Assembly (NCBI RefSeq): GCF_042660285.1
Contig: NZ_JBHSTP010000003.1
Span: 310,001 to 374,000, forward strand
DNA from: Luethyella okanaganae
GTDB taxonomy: Bacteria; Actinomycetota; Actinomycetes; Actinomycetales; Microbacteriaceae
Length of the DNA stretch: 64,000 nucleotides
Direction of reading: 5' to 3'
Position numbers and translations under genes: made by a program. Of this stretch, positions 1 to 9,333 are shown one piece after another. Positions within the stretch are counted from its first letter, which is position 1, and every line of letters begins with the position of its first letter. A model generated the notes under the pieces. That model searched no databases. It saw nothing but the letters and a program-made list of their open reading frames with translations, and was not told where the DNA came from.

Positions 1-504
1 GGCGACGACGGTTGCCGAGCCGAGCTCTCGGCCCGTGTGACGTTCGAACCACGACAGCAGCGGCATGATGACGACGCTCAGCGCGGTCAACGCGATTCCG
101 ATCGGACTGTGCTCCGGCGTGAGGGCCCCTGAGAGCGTGAGCGCCGCATTAGCGGCGAGGTAGGCGGCGAGGGCGAAGAACGCGAGCGAGATCGCGCGTA
201 GGGTGGCCTGTTCGTAGCGCTCTGGATCCGTGCGGGAGAACTGCCAGGCGACGGCGACGGCCGAGGCCACTTCGATGAGCGAGTCCAGCCCGAAGCCGAT
301 CAGCGCGGATGAGGATGCCGCGCCACCGGCTGCGATGGCCACGACCGCTTCGATGAGGTTGTAGGCGATCGTGATCGAGACGATCCAACGCACGCGCCGG
401 TGCAACTGGGTGCGCCGTTCCGTGGTGAGCACGCTCGCCGGGGGCTGAGTCGGCGTGTCTGTCGGTCTGTCCACCGGTGTGTTGCCGGACCGTTGCTCGT
501 TCAC
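1..504 (-). CDS. Cation efflux (CDF-type) membrane transporter, 3' part cut by window edge
   Basis: Probable inner-membrane metal-ion exporter. The visible 168 N-terminal residues have a hydrophilic leader of about 36 residues, then at least four hydrophobic segments. The first two flank GFGLDSLIEV, the position where CDF transporters carry their transmembrane metal-binding acidic residues. The GTG start at 504 overlaps the stop of the upstream cmtR-like gene by four bases, so the two are translationally coupled. Repressor plus exporter is a standard metal-resistance pair, and the repressor's cysteine ligands suggest Cd/Pb or Zn as the exported ion (inference). The C-terminal domain lies beyond the window, so completeness cannot be judged. 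Confidence 0.8.
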   Translation of the reverse strand, partial: MNEQRSGNTPVDRPTDTPTQPPASVLTTERRTQLHRRVRWIVSITIAYNLIEAVVAIAAGGAASSSALIGFGLDSLIEVASAVAVAWQFSRTDPERYEQATLRAISLAFFALAAYLAANAALTLSGALTPEHSPIGIALTALSVVIMPLLSWFERHTGRELGSATVVA

Positions 505-851
505 GGGGCGTCGCAGCAGCCGGCGACGGCGCACGCCTCGTCGAGGCAGGAGCCGGACTCCTCGACCGTGAGCACGACCTCGAGAAGCGTGGTGAGCGCA
601 TTCGAGATGTGCGGGTCCGAGATCTCGTAGCGGGTCTGCCGACCGGCATGTTCGGTTACCACGATGCCGCAATCCCGCAGGCAGGCGAGATGGTTCGAGA
701 CGTTCTGACGAGTGAGGGCGAGCGCATCCGCGAGTTCCGAGGGATAGCCGGGTTCGTCGAGCAGCGCCATGAGGATGCGGGAGCGAGTGGGATCCGCCAT
801 GGCGCGACCGAGACGGTTCATGACGTCGAGGCGGGAATCGGTGATGGGCAC
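501..851 (-). CDS. cmtR: CmtR-like ArsR/SmtB family metal-sensing repressor
   Basis: A 116-residue winged-helix repressor expected to release DNA on binding Cd(II) or Pb(II). The recognition helix region contains TRQNVSNHLACLRDCGIVV, a close match to mycobacterial CmtR. Cys57, Cys61 and Cys102, the three thiolate ligands known in CmtR, fall at exactly those numbers here. Additional cysteines at 107, 112 and 113 near the C-terminus are an extra feature. The start is GTG at 851. It is first in an operon with a CDF transporter, and its promoter carries a palindrome and tandem repeats (862-939). Metal specificity is inferred from conserved ligands. Confidence 0.88.
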   Translation of the reverse strand: MPITDSRLDVMNRLGRAMADPTRSRILMALLDEPGYPSELADALALTRQNVSNHLACLRDCGIVVTEHAGRQTRYEISDPHISNALTTLLEVVLTVEESGSCLDEACAVAGCCDAP

Positions 852-861
852 GACCCCATAG

Positions 862-877
862 TACAGCGTTCACTGTA
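862..877. promoter_or_regulatory. Candidate CmtR operator palindrome
   Basis: TACAG-N6-CTGTA sits 11-26 bp upstream of the cmtR GTG start. A repressor of this family would be expected to autoregulate through such a site. That it is the operator is inference from position and symmetry. Confidence 0.5.
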
Positions 878-939
878 TTAATAGTGACCCATTAATAGTG
901 ATCCGACTTAATAGTGATCCGACATTAGTGGTGGTCCGA
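878..939. repeat. Tandem 16-bp repeats upstream of cmtR
   Basis: TTAATAGTGATCCGAC occurs twice back to back (892-907 and 908-923). It is preceded by a shortened copy, TTAATAGTGACCC (878-890), and followed by a diverged one ending GGTCCGAC (924-939). The AT-rich TTAATA cores contrast with the GC-rich surroundings and lie where promoter elements for cmtR would be. Confidence 0.75.
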
Positions 940-1493
940 CGCCGGACCGGCCCCACTGAGTGGGCTTCCTCAGCCGATTGTGCCCACTGATAGAGCCCTG
1001 CCGACCGAGCGCATACGCGCCGACCGAGCGCATCCCGCATCTCCGATAGCGACCCCGCTGATCGAGCCTGTCGAAGTCAACGCCCGCCGGCCCGAGGGAT
1101 GCGAGCCCCCTCCGGGCCATCAGTTGCCTTCGCCCGTCGTCGCGCATCGCACTCTCGTTGTATGGATTGGCTGCCGTCGGTTGTTTTCTCCTGTTGATCG
1201 ATTACAGCATCACCGCCTTCATGAAGACGACGGTCATGATCGGACTCGCCTTAGTCGGATCGATTGTCTTCGCAATCCTGAGCGTGAAGGCGACCGTCCA
1301 TTCCGACGAAGAGAAAGAACCGAACTAGCTTCGGGCGGTCCTGCGGGAGATGGCGAGCGATAGTTGCTGCTCCCTCCCTCAGACTTCTGGTCGTAGAGGG
1401 CGACGAATCGTCGAAAGGGCTCGAGGCGGGATGCGATGCCGCCGGACGACGAGATGCCACTGGCCGACCGTGGTCTTCAGCCGACCGTGGTCT
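931..1493. other. Intergenic region without a clear large gene
   Basis: This 560-bp stretch holds no ORF with recognisable protein features apart from a possible 35-codon membrane peptide (1221-1328). It contains a 13-bp palindrome CCCACT-G-AGTGGG (952-964) and a 14-bp direct repeat CCGACCGAGCGCAT (1001-1014 and 1020-1033). It also has GATCGAGCCTGTCGAA near 1060, which resembles an intergenic repeat common in Microbacteriaceae genomes (recalled, not checked). The last part holds 17-bp tandem copies derived from the end of the next gene. Confidence 0.6.
1221..1328 (+). CDS. Possible 35-residue single-pass membrane peptide
   Basis: ATG at 1221 opens a 35-codon frame ending TAG at 1328. The first 24 residues form one hydrophobic helix (starting MKTTVMIGLALVGSIVFAIL) and the tail is charged (SDEEKEPN). 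The pattern of basic start, hydrophobic core and acidic tail is typical of real small membrane proteins. However, there is no good ribosome-binding site and no homologue that I recognise. Confidence 0.35.
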   Translation: MKTTVMIGLALVGSIVFAILSVKATVHSDEEKEPN

Positions 1494-1512
1494 TCAGTCG
1501 ACCGTGGTCGCG
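1464..1512. repeat. 17-bp tandem repeat at the 3' end of the carbonic anhydrase gene
   Basis: CCGACCGTGGTCTTCAG is present at 1464-1480 and 1481-1497, and a third partial copy (TCGACCGTGGTC) continues into the coding end at 1498-1509. The stop codon of the minus-strand gene lies in the second copy, so the array looks like slippage duplication of the gene's terminal codons. Confidence 0.75.
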
Positions 1513-2030
1513 TGCAACTCGGCGAGCCGCAGATATGACTCCGCATTGTTCCGGATGCCAACGCGCTCCTCGTCTGTGAGTGCGCGACGCACCTTCGCGG
1601 GCACCCCGGCGACGAGCGATCCCGGCGGGACGACCGTTCCCTCGAGCAGGACCGCTCCTGCCGCCACGAGCGAGCCTGCGCCGACGACCGCACCGTTCAG
1701 CACCGTCGAGGCCATGCCGACGAGGCAGTCGTCCTCGATCGTGCATCCGTGCAGCACGGCCCCGTGCCCCACCGAGACATTGCGCCCGACCGTCACGGGA
1801 AACCCCGCGTCGACGTGAGCCGAGACGTTGTCCTGCAGATTGGACGATTCGCCGATCGTGATCGGCTCCTGCTCGGCGCGCAGGACCGCGTTGTACCAGA
1901 CGCTCGCGCCCTCGGCGAGGGTCACCCGGCCGACGAGCACGGCGCCGGCCGCGACGAAGGCCGAGTCCGCGACATCCGGGGCGGGGATGTCGTGCAGAGT
2001 GAGAACGCGGGCGGAGGGGTCGATGCTCAT
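1494..2030 (-). CDS. Gamma-class carbonic anhydrase family protein (left-handed beta helix)
   Basis: This 178-residue hexapeptide-repeat protein is of the gamma carbonic anhydrase/PaaY-like family and is expected to be a cytosolic trimer. Metal ligands are visible as His72 (SAHVD), His89 and His94 (VGHGAVLHG), with the spacing known in the family. NLQD before the first histidine is also conserved. The start is ATG at 2030. Whether it hydrates CO2 or acts on another substrate cannot be decided from sequence, since many members lack measured activity. It is divergent from the YbaK gene. Confidence 0.85.
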   Translation of the reverse strand: MSIDPSARVLTLHDIPAPDVADSAFVAAGAVLVGRVTLAEGASVWYNAVLRAEQEPITIGESSNLQDNVSAHVDAGFPVTVGRNVSVGHGAVLHGCTIEDDCLVGMASTVLNGAVVGAGSLVAAGAVLLEGTVVPPGSLVAGVPAKVRRALTDEERVGIRNNAESYLRLAELHATTVD

Positions 2031-2091
2031 AATCGCCAGCCTAGCGACGCATCCAGCCGGGGAGCATTCGCCCGTGGCTTAGGATCTCAGC

Positions 2092-2598
2092 ATGGTGAAC
2101 ACTGATCATCCGGCGGTCGATCGGGTGCGGGTCGCCCTCGCCGGTCACGGGCTCGAACCCGAGATCCGCTGGTTCGACACCGCCGCCACGACCGCCCAGG
2201 CCGCCGCGGAAGCGCTCGGAATCGAGGTGGGCGCCATCGCGAACTCGCTCGTCTTCACGCTCGATGGCGAGCCGCTGCTCGTGCTCACCTCCGGTGCGCA
2301 TCGCGTCGACACCGCCTGGCTCGGCGAACGGCTGGGCGGTACCGTCGCGCGTGCCTCCAAGGAGATCGTGAAGAACGCGACCGGACAGGTGATCGGCGGG
2401 GTCGCGCCGCTGGGGCATCCCGCGCCGGTGCGCACCCTCGTCGACATCGCGCTCGCCGACTACGACGTGGTGTGGGCCGCCGCGGGACACGCCCACAGCG
2501 TGTTCCCGACGAGCTTCGACGAGCTCGTGCGGATCACGGGCGGCGTGCCGACGACCGTCGAGCCGGGCGGCTCGGCGTCGGCGGTCCATTCGGACTGA
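2092..2598 (+). CDS. YbaK/EbsC family aminoacyl-tRNA deacylase
   Basis: A 168-residue protein of the YbaK/ProX fold, which hydrolyses mischarged tRNA (typically Cys-tRNA-Pro or related). Family features are SLVFTLDGEPLLVLTSG in the core strand, the conserved lysine in RASKEIVKNATG, and the GGVAPLGH loop. ATG at 2092 gives the normal family length. It stands alone between a divergent gene and the convergent galactose operon. Confidence 0.88.
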   Translation: MVNTDHPAVDRVRVALAGHGLEPEIRWFDTAATTAQAAAEALGIEVGAIANSLVFTLDGEPLLVLTSGAHRVDTAWLGERLGGTVARASKEIVKNATGQVIGGVAPLGHPAPVRTLVDIALADYDVVWAAAGHAHSVFPTSFDELVRITGGVPTTVEPGGSASAVHSD

Positions 2599-2730
2599 CG
2601 GGCACGCTCGGCGGCATCGGGGCGTGCTGCCGTCGGGTCGGGATTGCCGAGGCCTTCCGCTCGCGAGGTCGGCAGGCCCAGGCCCAGGTGCGGTGGCGGA
2701 CGGACGGGCAGGGCGGAATCCGCCCGCACG

Positions 2731-3887
<1,157 letters not shown>

Positions 3888-3891
<4 letters not shown>

Positions 3892-5126
3892 GCTGGCGTC
3901 CCTTCGCCGGGGTCGCTCGCGCCGGCCTGGTCTGTGACAGGCTGGTTCTCCTGGCACGAGGCCGTCCAGCCGGGGGCGGCCGGGTTCGCGGCATCCACCC
4001 GCTCGATGGCCGCGCGAATGCTCGTCGCGGCCTGCTCGGGGCTGACGTCGCCGATCCACGCGCCCATGGCCGCCTCGGAGCCGGCGAGGTACTTGAGCTT
4101 GTCGACCGCGCGGCGCGGGCTCGTGAGCTGGAGCATGAGACGAATATCGTCGCGTCCGCGGTGCAGGGGCGCCTGATGCCAAGCGGCGATGTAGGGGGTG
4201 GGCGAGTCGTAGAGGGCATCGATTCCGCGCAGGAGACGCAGGTAGAGCACGGCGAGCTCATCGCGCTCGTCGAGCGAGGTGCCGGCGAAGTCGGGCACCT
4301 GGCGATGCGGGAGCAGGTGCACCTCGACGGGCCAGCGGGCAGCGAACGGTACGAACGCCGTCCAGTGCTCTCCGCGCAGGACCACGCGCTCGCCTCTCTG
4401 TTCGTTCGCGAGGATGTCGCCGAAGAGGGTGGGACCATAGCGGTCGATCGAAGCGAGTAGTCGCTGCGTGCGCGGCGTGATGTAGGGGTAAGAGTAGATC
4501 TGACCGTGCGGATGATGCAGGGTGACCCCGATGGCCTCGCCGCGGTTCTCGAACGGGAACACCTGCTCGACGCCGGGCAGCGACGAGAGCGCAGCCGTGC
4601 GCTGAGCCCAGGCCTCGATGACCGTGCGTGCGCGTGAGACGGACTGGGTGCCGAACGAGCCTTCGTGCTCGGGGCTGAAGCACACGACCTCGCAGCGTCC
4701 GACGGAGGTGCGTGTGCGTCCGAGGCCGATCCCGTCGAGATCGTCGAGCCCGTGCGGCGCGGTCCCATCGGTCAGCAGCGGCCCGAAGGACGGTGACTTG
4801 TTCTCGAACACGGCGACGTCGTAGTGGCTCGGGATCTCCGAGGGGTTCCCGGGCGACTGCGGTGCGAGCGGGTCGAGGTCGGCAGGCGGAAGGAAGACGC
4901 GGCTCTGCCGGGCGGCCGCGATCGACACCCATTCGCCGGTCAGGGCATCCTGACGCATCATGGCGTTCGCCGGGCGGGGGGTGAGCTCGCGCAGATCGGG
5001 AGCGCGTTCGGGGGAGAGCCGCGTGTCGGCGTCATCAAAATAGATGAGCTGCCGGCCGTCGGCGAGAGTGTGCTCGAGGCGGCGGATGCGCGGATCGGCG
5101 TCGTAGGCGAGCTGGTTCGATTCCAT
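3888..5126 (-). CDS. galT: Galactose-1-phosphate uridylyltransferase
   Basis: Transfers UMP from UDP-glucose to galactose-1-phosphate. The active-site HPHGQIYSYP motif places the nucleophilic histidine at 207 (H205-P-H207-G-Q209). ATG at 5126 gives 412 residues; a GTG at 5138, four codons upstream, is an alternative. The very long frame that continues upstream is antisense to the regulator and is not coding. It is translationally coupled to galK and divergent from the DeoR regulator, which probably controls it through the 5127-5211 region. Confidence 0.94.
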
Positions 5127-5211
5127 GGCGAGAGCCACGATACCGGGCTTGCGATTGCGAAACCAACTCTTTTGAATTGCCAGGTAAAAGAAACTAAGCG
5201 AAGATTGTCCC
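5127..5211. promoter_or_regulatory. Divergent promoter region of galT and the DeoR-type regulator
   Basis: This 85-bp spacer is clearly more AT-rich than its surroundings. It contains an inverted pair CTTTT / AAAAG around 5169-5190 (CTTTTGAATTGCC then AGGTAAAAG). A DeoR-family repressor would be expected to bind here. The exact operator is not proven. Confidence 0.45.
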
Positions 5212-6081
5212 ATGCAGAAGGACGATCGCGAGGCATTGCCGCCCCGTCTGCGCCGCGAGCAGATTCTCGCGCTGCTCGAGGAACGCGGGTTCGTGCGCGT
5301 CAGCGAGCTCAGCGACGCCTTCGGCGTGAGCGGCGTGACCGCCCGTGCCGACCTCGATCTGCTCGTCGACGAAGGGATCGCCGAGCGCGTGCACGGTGGG
5401 GCGGTTCCCGCCGACGCCGCGGGTCGCAGGGGCGGAGCGCATCGCCTGCCGGCGCGCGAGCCATCGTTCGAGGAGGCGCTCGAGGCATCCGCTCGGCCTA
5501 AGCAACACATCGGAGAGCTCGCCGCATCACTCGTGAAGAGCGGCCAGAGCGTGCTGCTCGACGTCGGCACGACCACGCTCGCCGTCGCCCGTGCGCTCAA
5601 GGCACGCGCCGACCTCGACGAGCTCGTCGTCGTGACGAACGGCCTCAGCATCGCCCTCGAACTCGAGTCGGCGATCCCTCGCTTCACCGTGATCGTGACC
5701 GGTGGCGCGCTGCGACCCCTGCAGCATTCGCTCGTCGACCCGCTCGCCGATCTCGTGCTCGATCGGATCCACGCCGATGTCGCCTTCATCGGATGCAACG
5801 GCGTCGACGCCGAGCATGGGGTCACCAATGTCAATCTCCCAGAGGCGGCGGTCAAGGCACGCATGCTGAAGGCGGCAGCGCGTTCTGTGATCGTGGCGGA
5901 TGCGTCGAAACTCGGAGAGACTCATCTCGGACGCATCGGGTCGATCGACGAGTTCGACCTGCTCGTGACGGACGCCGCCGCATCCGCCCGTCGCCTCGAC
6001 GAGCTGCGCGGGGCCGGGCTCACCGTCGTGGGCGACCGCCTCCCGACACCGCCGCCCGACGACTTTAGGCTGGACCCATGA
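5212..6081 (+). CDS. DeoR/GlpR family transcriptional regulator of the galactose locus
   Basis: A 289-residue DNA-binding sugar-phosphate sensor. The N-terminal winged helix (about residues 12-62) includes RREQILALLEERGF and VSELSDAFGVSGVTARADLD. The C-terminal DeoRC sensor domain contains SVLLDVGTTTLAVARAL and a VVTNGL motif. The stop overlaps the mutarotase start by four bases, and the gene is divergent from galT-galK, so its natural role is repression of galactose catabolism (inference). The effector is likely a phosphorylated sugar, as in the family. Confidence 0.88.
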   Translation: MQKDDREALPPRLRREQILALLEERGFVRVSELSDAFGVSGVTARADLDLLVDEGIAERVHGGAVPADAAGRRGGAHRLPAREPSFEEALEASARPKQHIGELAASLVKSGQSVLLDVGTTTLAVARALKARADLDELVVVTNGLSIALELESAIPRFTVIVTGGALRPLQHSLVDPLADLVLDRIHADVAFIGCNGVDAEHGVTNVNLPEAAVKARMLKAAARSVIVADASKLGETHLGRIGSIDEFDLLVTDAAASARRLDELRGAGLTVVGDRLPTPPPDDFRLDP

Positions 6082-7022
6082 CCTCCCCCACCGGCGATCA
6101 GTACGAGCTGGCCCTCACCTCCGAAGGGGCGCATGCACGAGCCGTGATCACTCAGCTCGCCGCCGGAATCCGTGAATATTCCATCAACGGCATAGACCTG
6201 GTCGAACCTTTCCGTGTCACGGACAGTCCGCCCATGGGCGCCGGCATCGTGCTCGCACCCTGGCCCAATCGCGTGCGCGACGGGGTCTGGGAGCATGCCG
6301 GCGAGACGCAGCAGCTCGCGCTCACCGAGCCGGCCAGACACAACGCCATTCACGGACTGTTGCGTTTCACTCCGTATCGCGAACTCGAACGGGGCGTCGA
6401 AGCCCTGCGGCTCGGCGCGACGGTCTACCCGCAGCCCGGCTATCGCTTCCTGCTCGACACCGAGGTCGAGTACCGCCTCGCGGCCGACGGGCTCGAGGTG
6501 ACGCACCGCATCCGGAATGCCGGAGACGGCGCGGCGCCCGTCGCGCTCGGAGCGCACCCCTATCTCCGTCTGGGCGAGACCCCCGTCGATGAACTGGTGT
6601 TGCGGCTCTCGGCGGCGACGCACATCGATGTCGACGAACGGCTGAATCCCGTCGGCGAGTCGCCGGTCGACGACACGGAATACGATCTGCGCGGAGGCGT
6701 GCCCGTCGGCAGGCTACGGCTCGACGACGGCTTCGGCGGGTCGCTCGTAGTCGACGGTGTCGTCGAGCACAGCCTCACGGCGCCGGACGGGCGGTCGGTC
6801 TCGGTCTGGGGCGATGAGCAGTTCCGTTACGTGCAGGTCTTCACCCCGCGTTCGTTTCCCGGGGGCACCGCACACGACGATTCGGGCACCCGCCTCGCGG
6901 TAGCGGTCGAACCGATGACCGCTCCGGCGGATGCGCTCAACTCGGGCGCCGGGCTGCGCTGGGTGCAGCCAGGAGAGACGTGGACGGCGCGCTGGGGCAT
7001 CCGCCACCGCGGCATCGTCTGA
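6078..7022 (+). CDS. galM: Aldose 1-epimerase (galactose mutarotase)
   Basis: Interconverts alpha and beta anomers of aldoses so that galactokinase receives its substrate. The 314-residue beta-sandwich protein shows the family histidines in NAIHGLLR and LGAHPYLRL and the catalytic-base glutamate in AVEPMTAPADALN. It overlaps the DeoR gene by four bases (ATGA), making a regulator-mutarotase operon opposite galTK. Assignment to galactose rather than another sugar rests on this context. Confidence 0.88.
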   Translation: MTSPTGDQYELALTSEGAHARAVITQLAAGIREYSINGIDLVEPFRVTDSPPMGAGIVLAPWPNRVRDGVWEHAGETQQLALTEPARHNAIHGLLRFTPYRELERGVEALRLGATVYPQPGYRFLLDTEVEYRLAADGLEVTHRIRNAGDGAAPVALGAHPYLRLGETPVDELVLRLSAATHIDVDERLNPVGESPVDDTEYDLRGGVPVGRLRLDDGFGGSLVVDGVVEHSLTAPDGRSVSVWGDEQFRYVQVFTPRSFPGGTAHDDSGTRLAVAVEPMTAPADALNSGAGLRWVQPGETWTARWGIRHRGIV

Positions 7023-7049
7023 GTTCGTGAAGGAGCGTTCGTGAAGGGG

Positions 7050-7077
7050 GCGGAGTTCGTGAAAGGAGCGACTCCGC
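7050..7077. terminator. Possible terminator after the mutarotase gene
   Basis: The inverted repeat GCGGAGT (7050-7056) / ACTCCGC (7071-7077) with a 14-nt loop is followed by a pyrimidine run TTCTTTCC, between convergent genes. The phrase GTTCGTGAA occurs three times in 7023-7065, suggesting local duplication. Confidence 0.4.
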
Positions 7078-7084
7078 TTCTTTC

Positions 7085-7291
7085 CTAGTCGTCGAGGACG
7101 AAGGTGACCTCGAGCACGACCTGATACGAGCTGATCGCGCCGTCGGACACCTCGACCTTCTGGTCCTTGACCCAGGCGCCGGGGACGTTGCGCAGCGTCT
7201 CGCCGGCCCGGTGGATGCCGAGGCGGATGGCGTCGTCGAAACCGGCGTCCGACCGGGCGCTGATGTGTGTGATGCGGGCGACTGAGCCCAT
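7085..7291 (-). CDS. Dodecin family flavin-storage protein
   Basis: This 68-residue protein matches dodecins, small proteins that form hollow dodecamers binding riboflavin or FMN. Conserved stretches are RITHISARSDAGFDDAI, the tryptophan in GAWVKDQKV that stacks on flavin, and the YQVVLEVTFVLDD C-terminus. The start ATG at 7291 is preceded by an AAGGAGG-type site. It is monocistronic, between galM and a divergent DUF445 gene. Confidence 0.9.
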   Translation of the reverse strand: MGSVARITHISARSDAGFDDAIRLGIHRAGETLRNVPGAWVKDQKVEVSDGAISSYQVVLEVTFVLDD

Positions 7292-7430
7292 GATGACCTC
7301 CTTGTGCCATAGACCCCGAGTCTTCTCTGCGCGGCTCGCGCGCGCAAGAGGCAGCGGCGCTGTCGGATCCGGTCGGACTGGGTTACGGTCGAAGCCGGTG
7401 CGTGTTCATGCAGCAGTCAGGAGGCCGTTC

Positions 7431-8759
7431 GTGTCGCTCGATCTCTCCGTGGCGTCGGATGCCGAGGGGCGGGGAACAGTGAGGCCGGCTGATGGTCACG
7501 GCGCCCCCTCCCCATCAGACGCCCGCCGTCGGGTGGCGCTCACGCGCATGAAGCGCATCGCCACCGGTCTGCTCGCTCTCGCCGCGGTCGTCTTCGCCGT
7601 CTCGTTCGCACTGCAGGACCGCTATCCGTGGTTGCAGTACGTGCGTGCGGCGTCCGAGGGAGCCATGGTCGGTGCGATCGCCGATTGGTTCGCGGTGACG
7701 GCGCTCTTCCGCTATCCGCTCGGTCTGCGCATTCCGCACACCGCGATCATCCCGAACCGCAAGGACGAGATCGGGGCGAGCCTGGGCGAGTTCGTCGAGA
7801 CCAACTTCCTCTCCGACGATGTCGTGCGCGGCAAACTCGAGTCGGTCGGCGTCGCGGCCAGGCTCGGCGGCTGGCTCGCATCGCCCGAGAACGCGCGCCG
7901 TCTGACAGCCGAGGTCGCGGTCGCCGCGCGAGGACTGCTCACACTGCTGAGCGACGACGACGTCAAAGACGTGGTCGAGAAGCTCGCGCGGCGCCACCTG
8001 TTCGAGCCGGAATGGGGGCCGGCGATCGGCCGGGTCGGTGCGCGTCTCGTGGCGGCCGGCCAGCAGCGGGCGGCGGTCGACGTTCTCCTGGACAAGGCGG
8101 AGGGGTGGCTCGTCGACCATCCGGAGGCGTTCGGCAGTGTCGTCTCCGAGCGCTTGCCGCGCTGGCTGCCCGGCTTCGTCGACCGCATGGTGGACGACAG
8201 GGCGTATCGCGAGGTGCTCGGGCTCGTGCGCTCCGTGCGGTCGGACCCGTGGCATCCGCTGCGTCGGGCCGTCGACCGCTACCTCGCAGAGCTCGCCGAG
8301 GATCTGCAGCACGATCAGCCCATGATCGCCCGGGTCGAGACGCTCAAGGTGGAGCTGCTGGACAGTCCGCGGTTGCGAGAGTTCGCGGGGGAGGCCTGGG
8401 ACTCGGTCAAGCAGAGCCTCGTCGAGGCGCTCGCCGACCCATCGAGCGAGCTGCGCGCCGGCCTCGAGTCGGCGGTCGTCGAGGTCGGTGCACGCCTCCT
8501 GGCCGATCCGATCCTGGCCGAGAAGGTCGATCACTGGGTGGCGGATGCCGTCGGCTACGTCGTGCAGAATTACCGTCACGACATCGCCGGCGTGATCACG
8601 GAGACCGTCGAGCGGTGGGACGCGCAGGAGACGACCGAGAAGATCGAGCTCCAGGTCGGGAGGGACCTGCAGTACATCCGGATCAACGGAACGGTCGTCG
8701 GAGCGCTCGCCGGCCTCACGATCTTCGCCATCGCGCAGAGTGTTCTCGCGCTGCTGTGA
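7431..8759 (+). CDS. DUF445 family membrane protein
   Basis: A 442-residue protein of the DUF445/YjiN family, function unknown. After a hydrophilic leader it has an N-terminal transmembrane helix (RIATGLLALAAVVFAVSFAL) and the family signature GAMVGAIADWFAVTALFRYP. A long soluble, helix-rich region follows, with a closing transmembrane helix (GTVVGALAGLTIFAIAQS). GTG at 7431 is preferred because GGAGG lies seven bases upstream. The frame extends upstream to 7167, but that part is antisense to the dodecin gene. Confidence 0.85.
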   Translation: MSLDLSVASDAEGRGTVRPADGHGAPSPSDARRRVALTRMKRIATGLLALAAVVFAVSFALQDRYPWLQYVRAASEGAMVGAIADWFAVTALFRYPLGLRIPHTAIIPNRKDEIGASLGEFVETNFLSDDVVRGKLESVGVAARLGGWLASPENARRLTAEVAVAARGLLTLLSDDDVKDVVEKLARRHLFEPEWGPAIGRVGARLVAAGQQRAAVDVLLDKAEGWLVDHPEAFGSVVSERLPRWLPGFVDRMVDDRAYREVLGLVRSVRSDPWHPLRRAVDRYLAELAEDLQHDQPMIARVETLKVELLDSPRLREFAGEAWDSVKQSLVEALADPSSELRAGLESAVVEVGARLLADPILAEKVDHWVADAVGYVVQNYRHDIAGVITETVERWDAQETTEKIELQVGRDLQYIRINGTVVGALAGLTIFAIAQSVLALL

Positions 8760-8919
8760 CTCGTGCGGGAGCGTGCCGTCGAGAAGGGCACCGGGCCTGG
8801 TGCGCATACCTTCTTGGCGATGCTCGAGCGGCGAGCGCAGGGCGGCCCCGGGCCATGGACGACCACGGGGACGCCTCCCCCTCGCGCAGGGATGGCGCCT
8901 GGTTCCCGCCATCCCGGAA

Positions 8920-9333
8920 CTACGGGGTCGGCGTGTACCGTCGCCGGTTGCCGCTGGCGAGGAGCATCATTGCGATCCACGCGATGATCGTGAGGCCGCC
9001 GCCGATCACCCCGTACCAGGGGCTGAGGCCCCAGAGCATCGTCCGGTCGCTCGCGATGCCGATAATCCCGTTCACGAGCAGCCATCCTCCGCCGAGGGTC
9101 AGAACGACCGTCGACACCATCAGGAGCCAGAACCTCGTCATTCGAGCGTGCGGCGTGAAGTTCTTGGCGTAGTCGGCGGGCTTGCCGAAGGAGACGTAGG
9201 GGTCTTCGCCGGTGTCCTTCGTGTGACTCTCTACTTGCCGCAGAACGTCGGCGACGAGCGCAGTCGGTGCGTCTCGAAGTTCTAGGGCGCCTCCGAGTTC
9301 GTCCAGGTAGGCGGACAGTGCCTCGTTGGTCAT
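8920..9333 (-). CDS. HAAS-type (DUF1700-like) small membrane protein paired with PadR
   Basis: This 137-residue protein has an amphipathic N-terminal domain (about residues 1-55, with LSAYLDELGGALEL and VESHTKDTGEDPYVSFG) typical of HAAS domains. Two hydrophobic helices follow (about 69-91 and 101-123) and then a basic tail. Such proteins are characteristically encoded with PadR-like regulators and are thought to act in membrane stress signalling. The start overlaps the padR stop by four bases. The family name is assigned from architecture and context. Confidence 0.65.
   Translation of the reverse strand: MTNEALSAYLDELGGALELRDAPTALVADVLRQVESHTKDTGEDPYVSFGKPADYAKNFTPHARMTRFWLLMVSTVVLTLGGGWLLVNGIIGIASDRTMLWGLSPWYGVIGGGLTIIAWIAMMLLASGNRRRYTPTP

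Noticed and set aside
908..1363. Overlapping ORFs on both strands in the first intergenic region
   Set aside because: Both products are Arg/Pro-rich without domain features, and they span repeats and palindromes. Only the 35-codon membrane peptide looked protein-like.
5127..5864. Upstream extension of the galT reading frame
   Set aside because: The extra 246 codons lie antisense to the DeoR gene and are Ser/Arg-rich without motifs. GalT homology begins at 5126.
7167..7430. N-terminal extension of the DUF445 protein
   Set aside because: It is antisense to the dodecin gene and lacks a ribosome-binding site. GTG at 7431 has GGAGG at the right distance.
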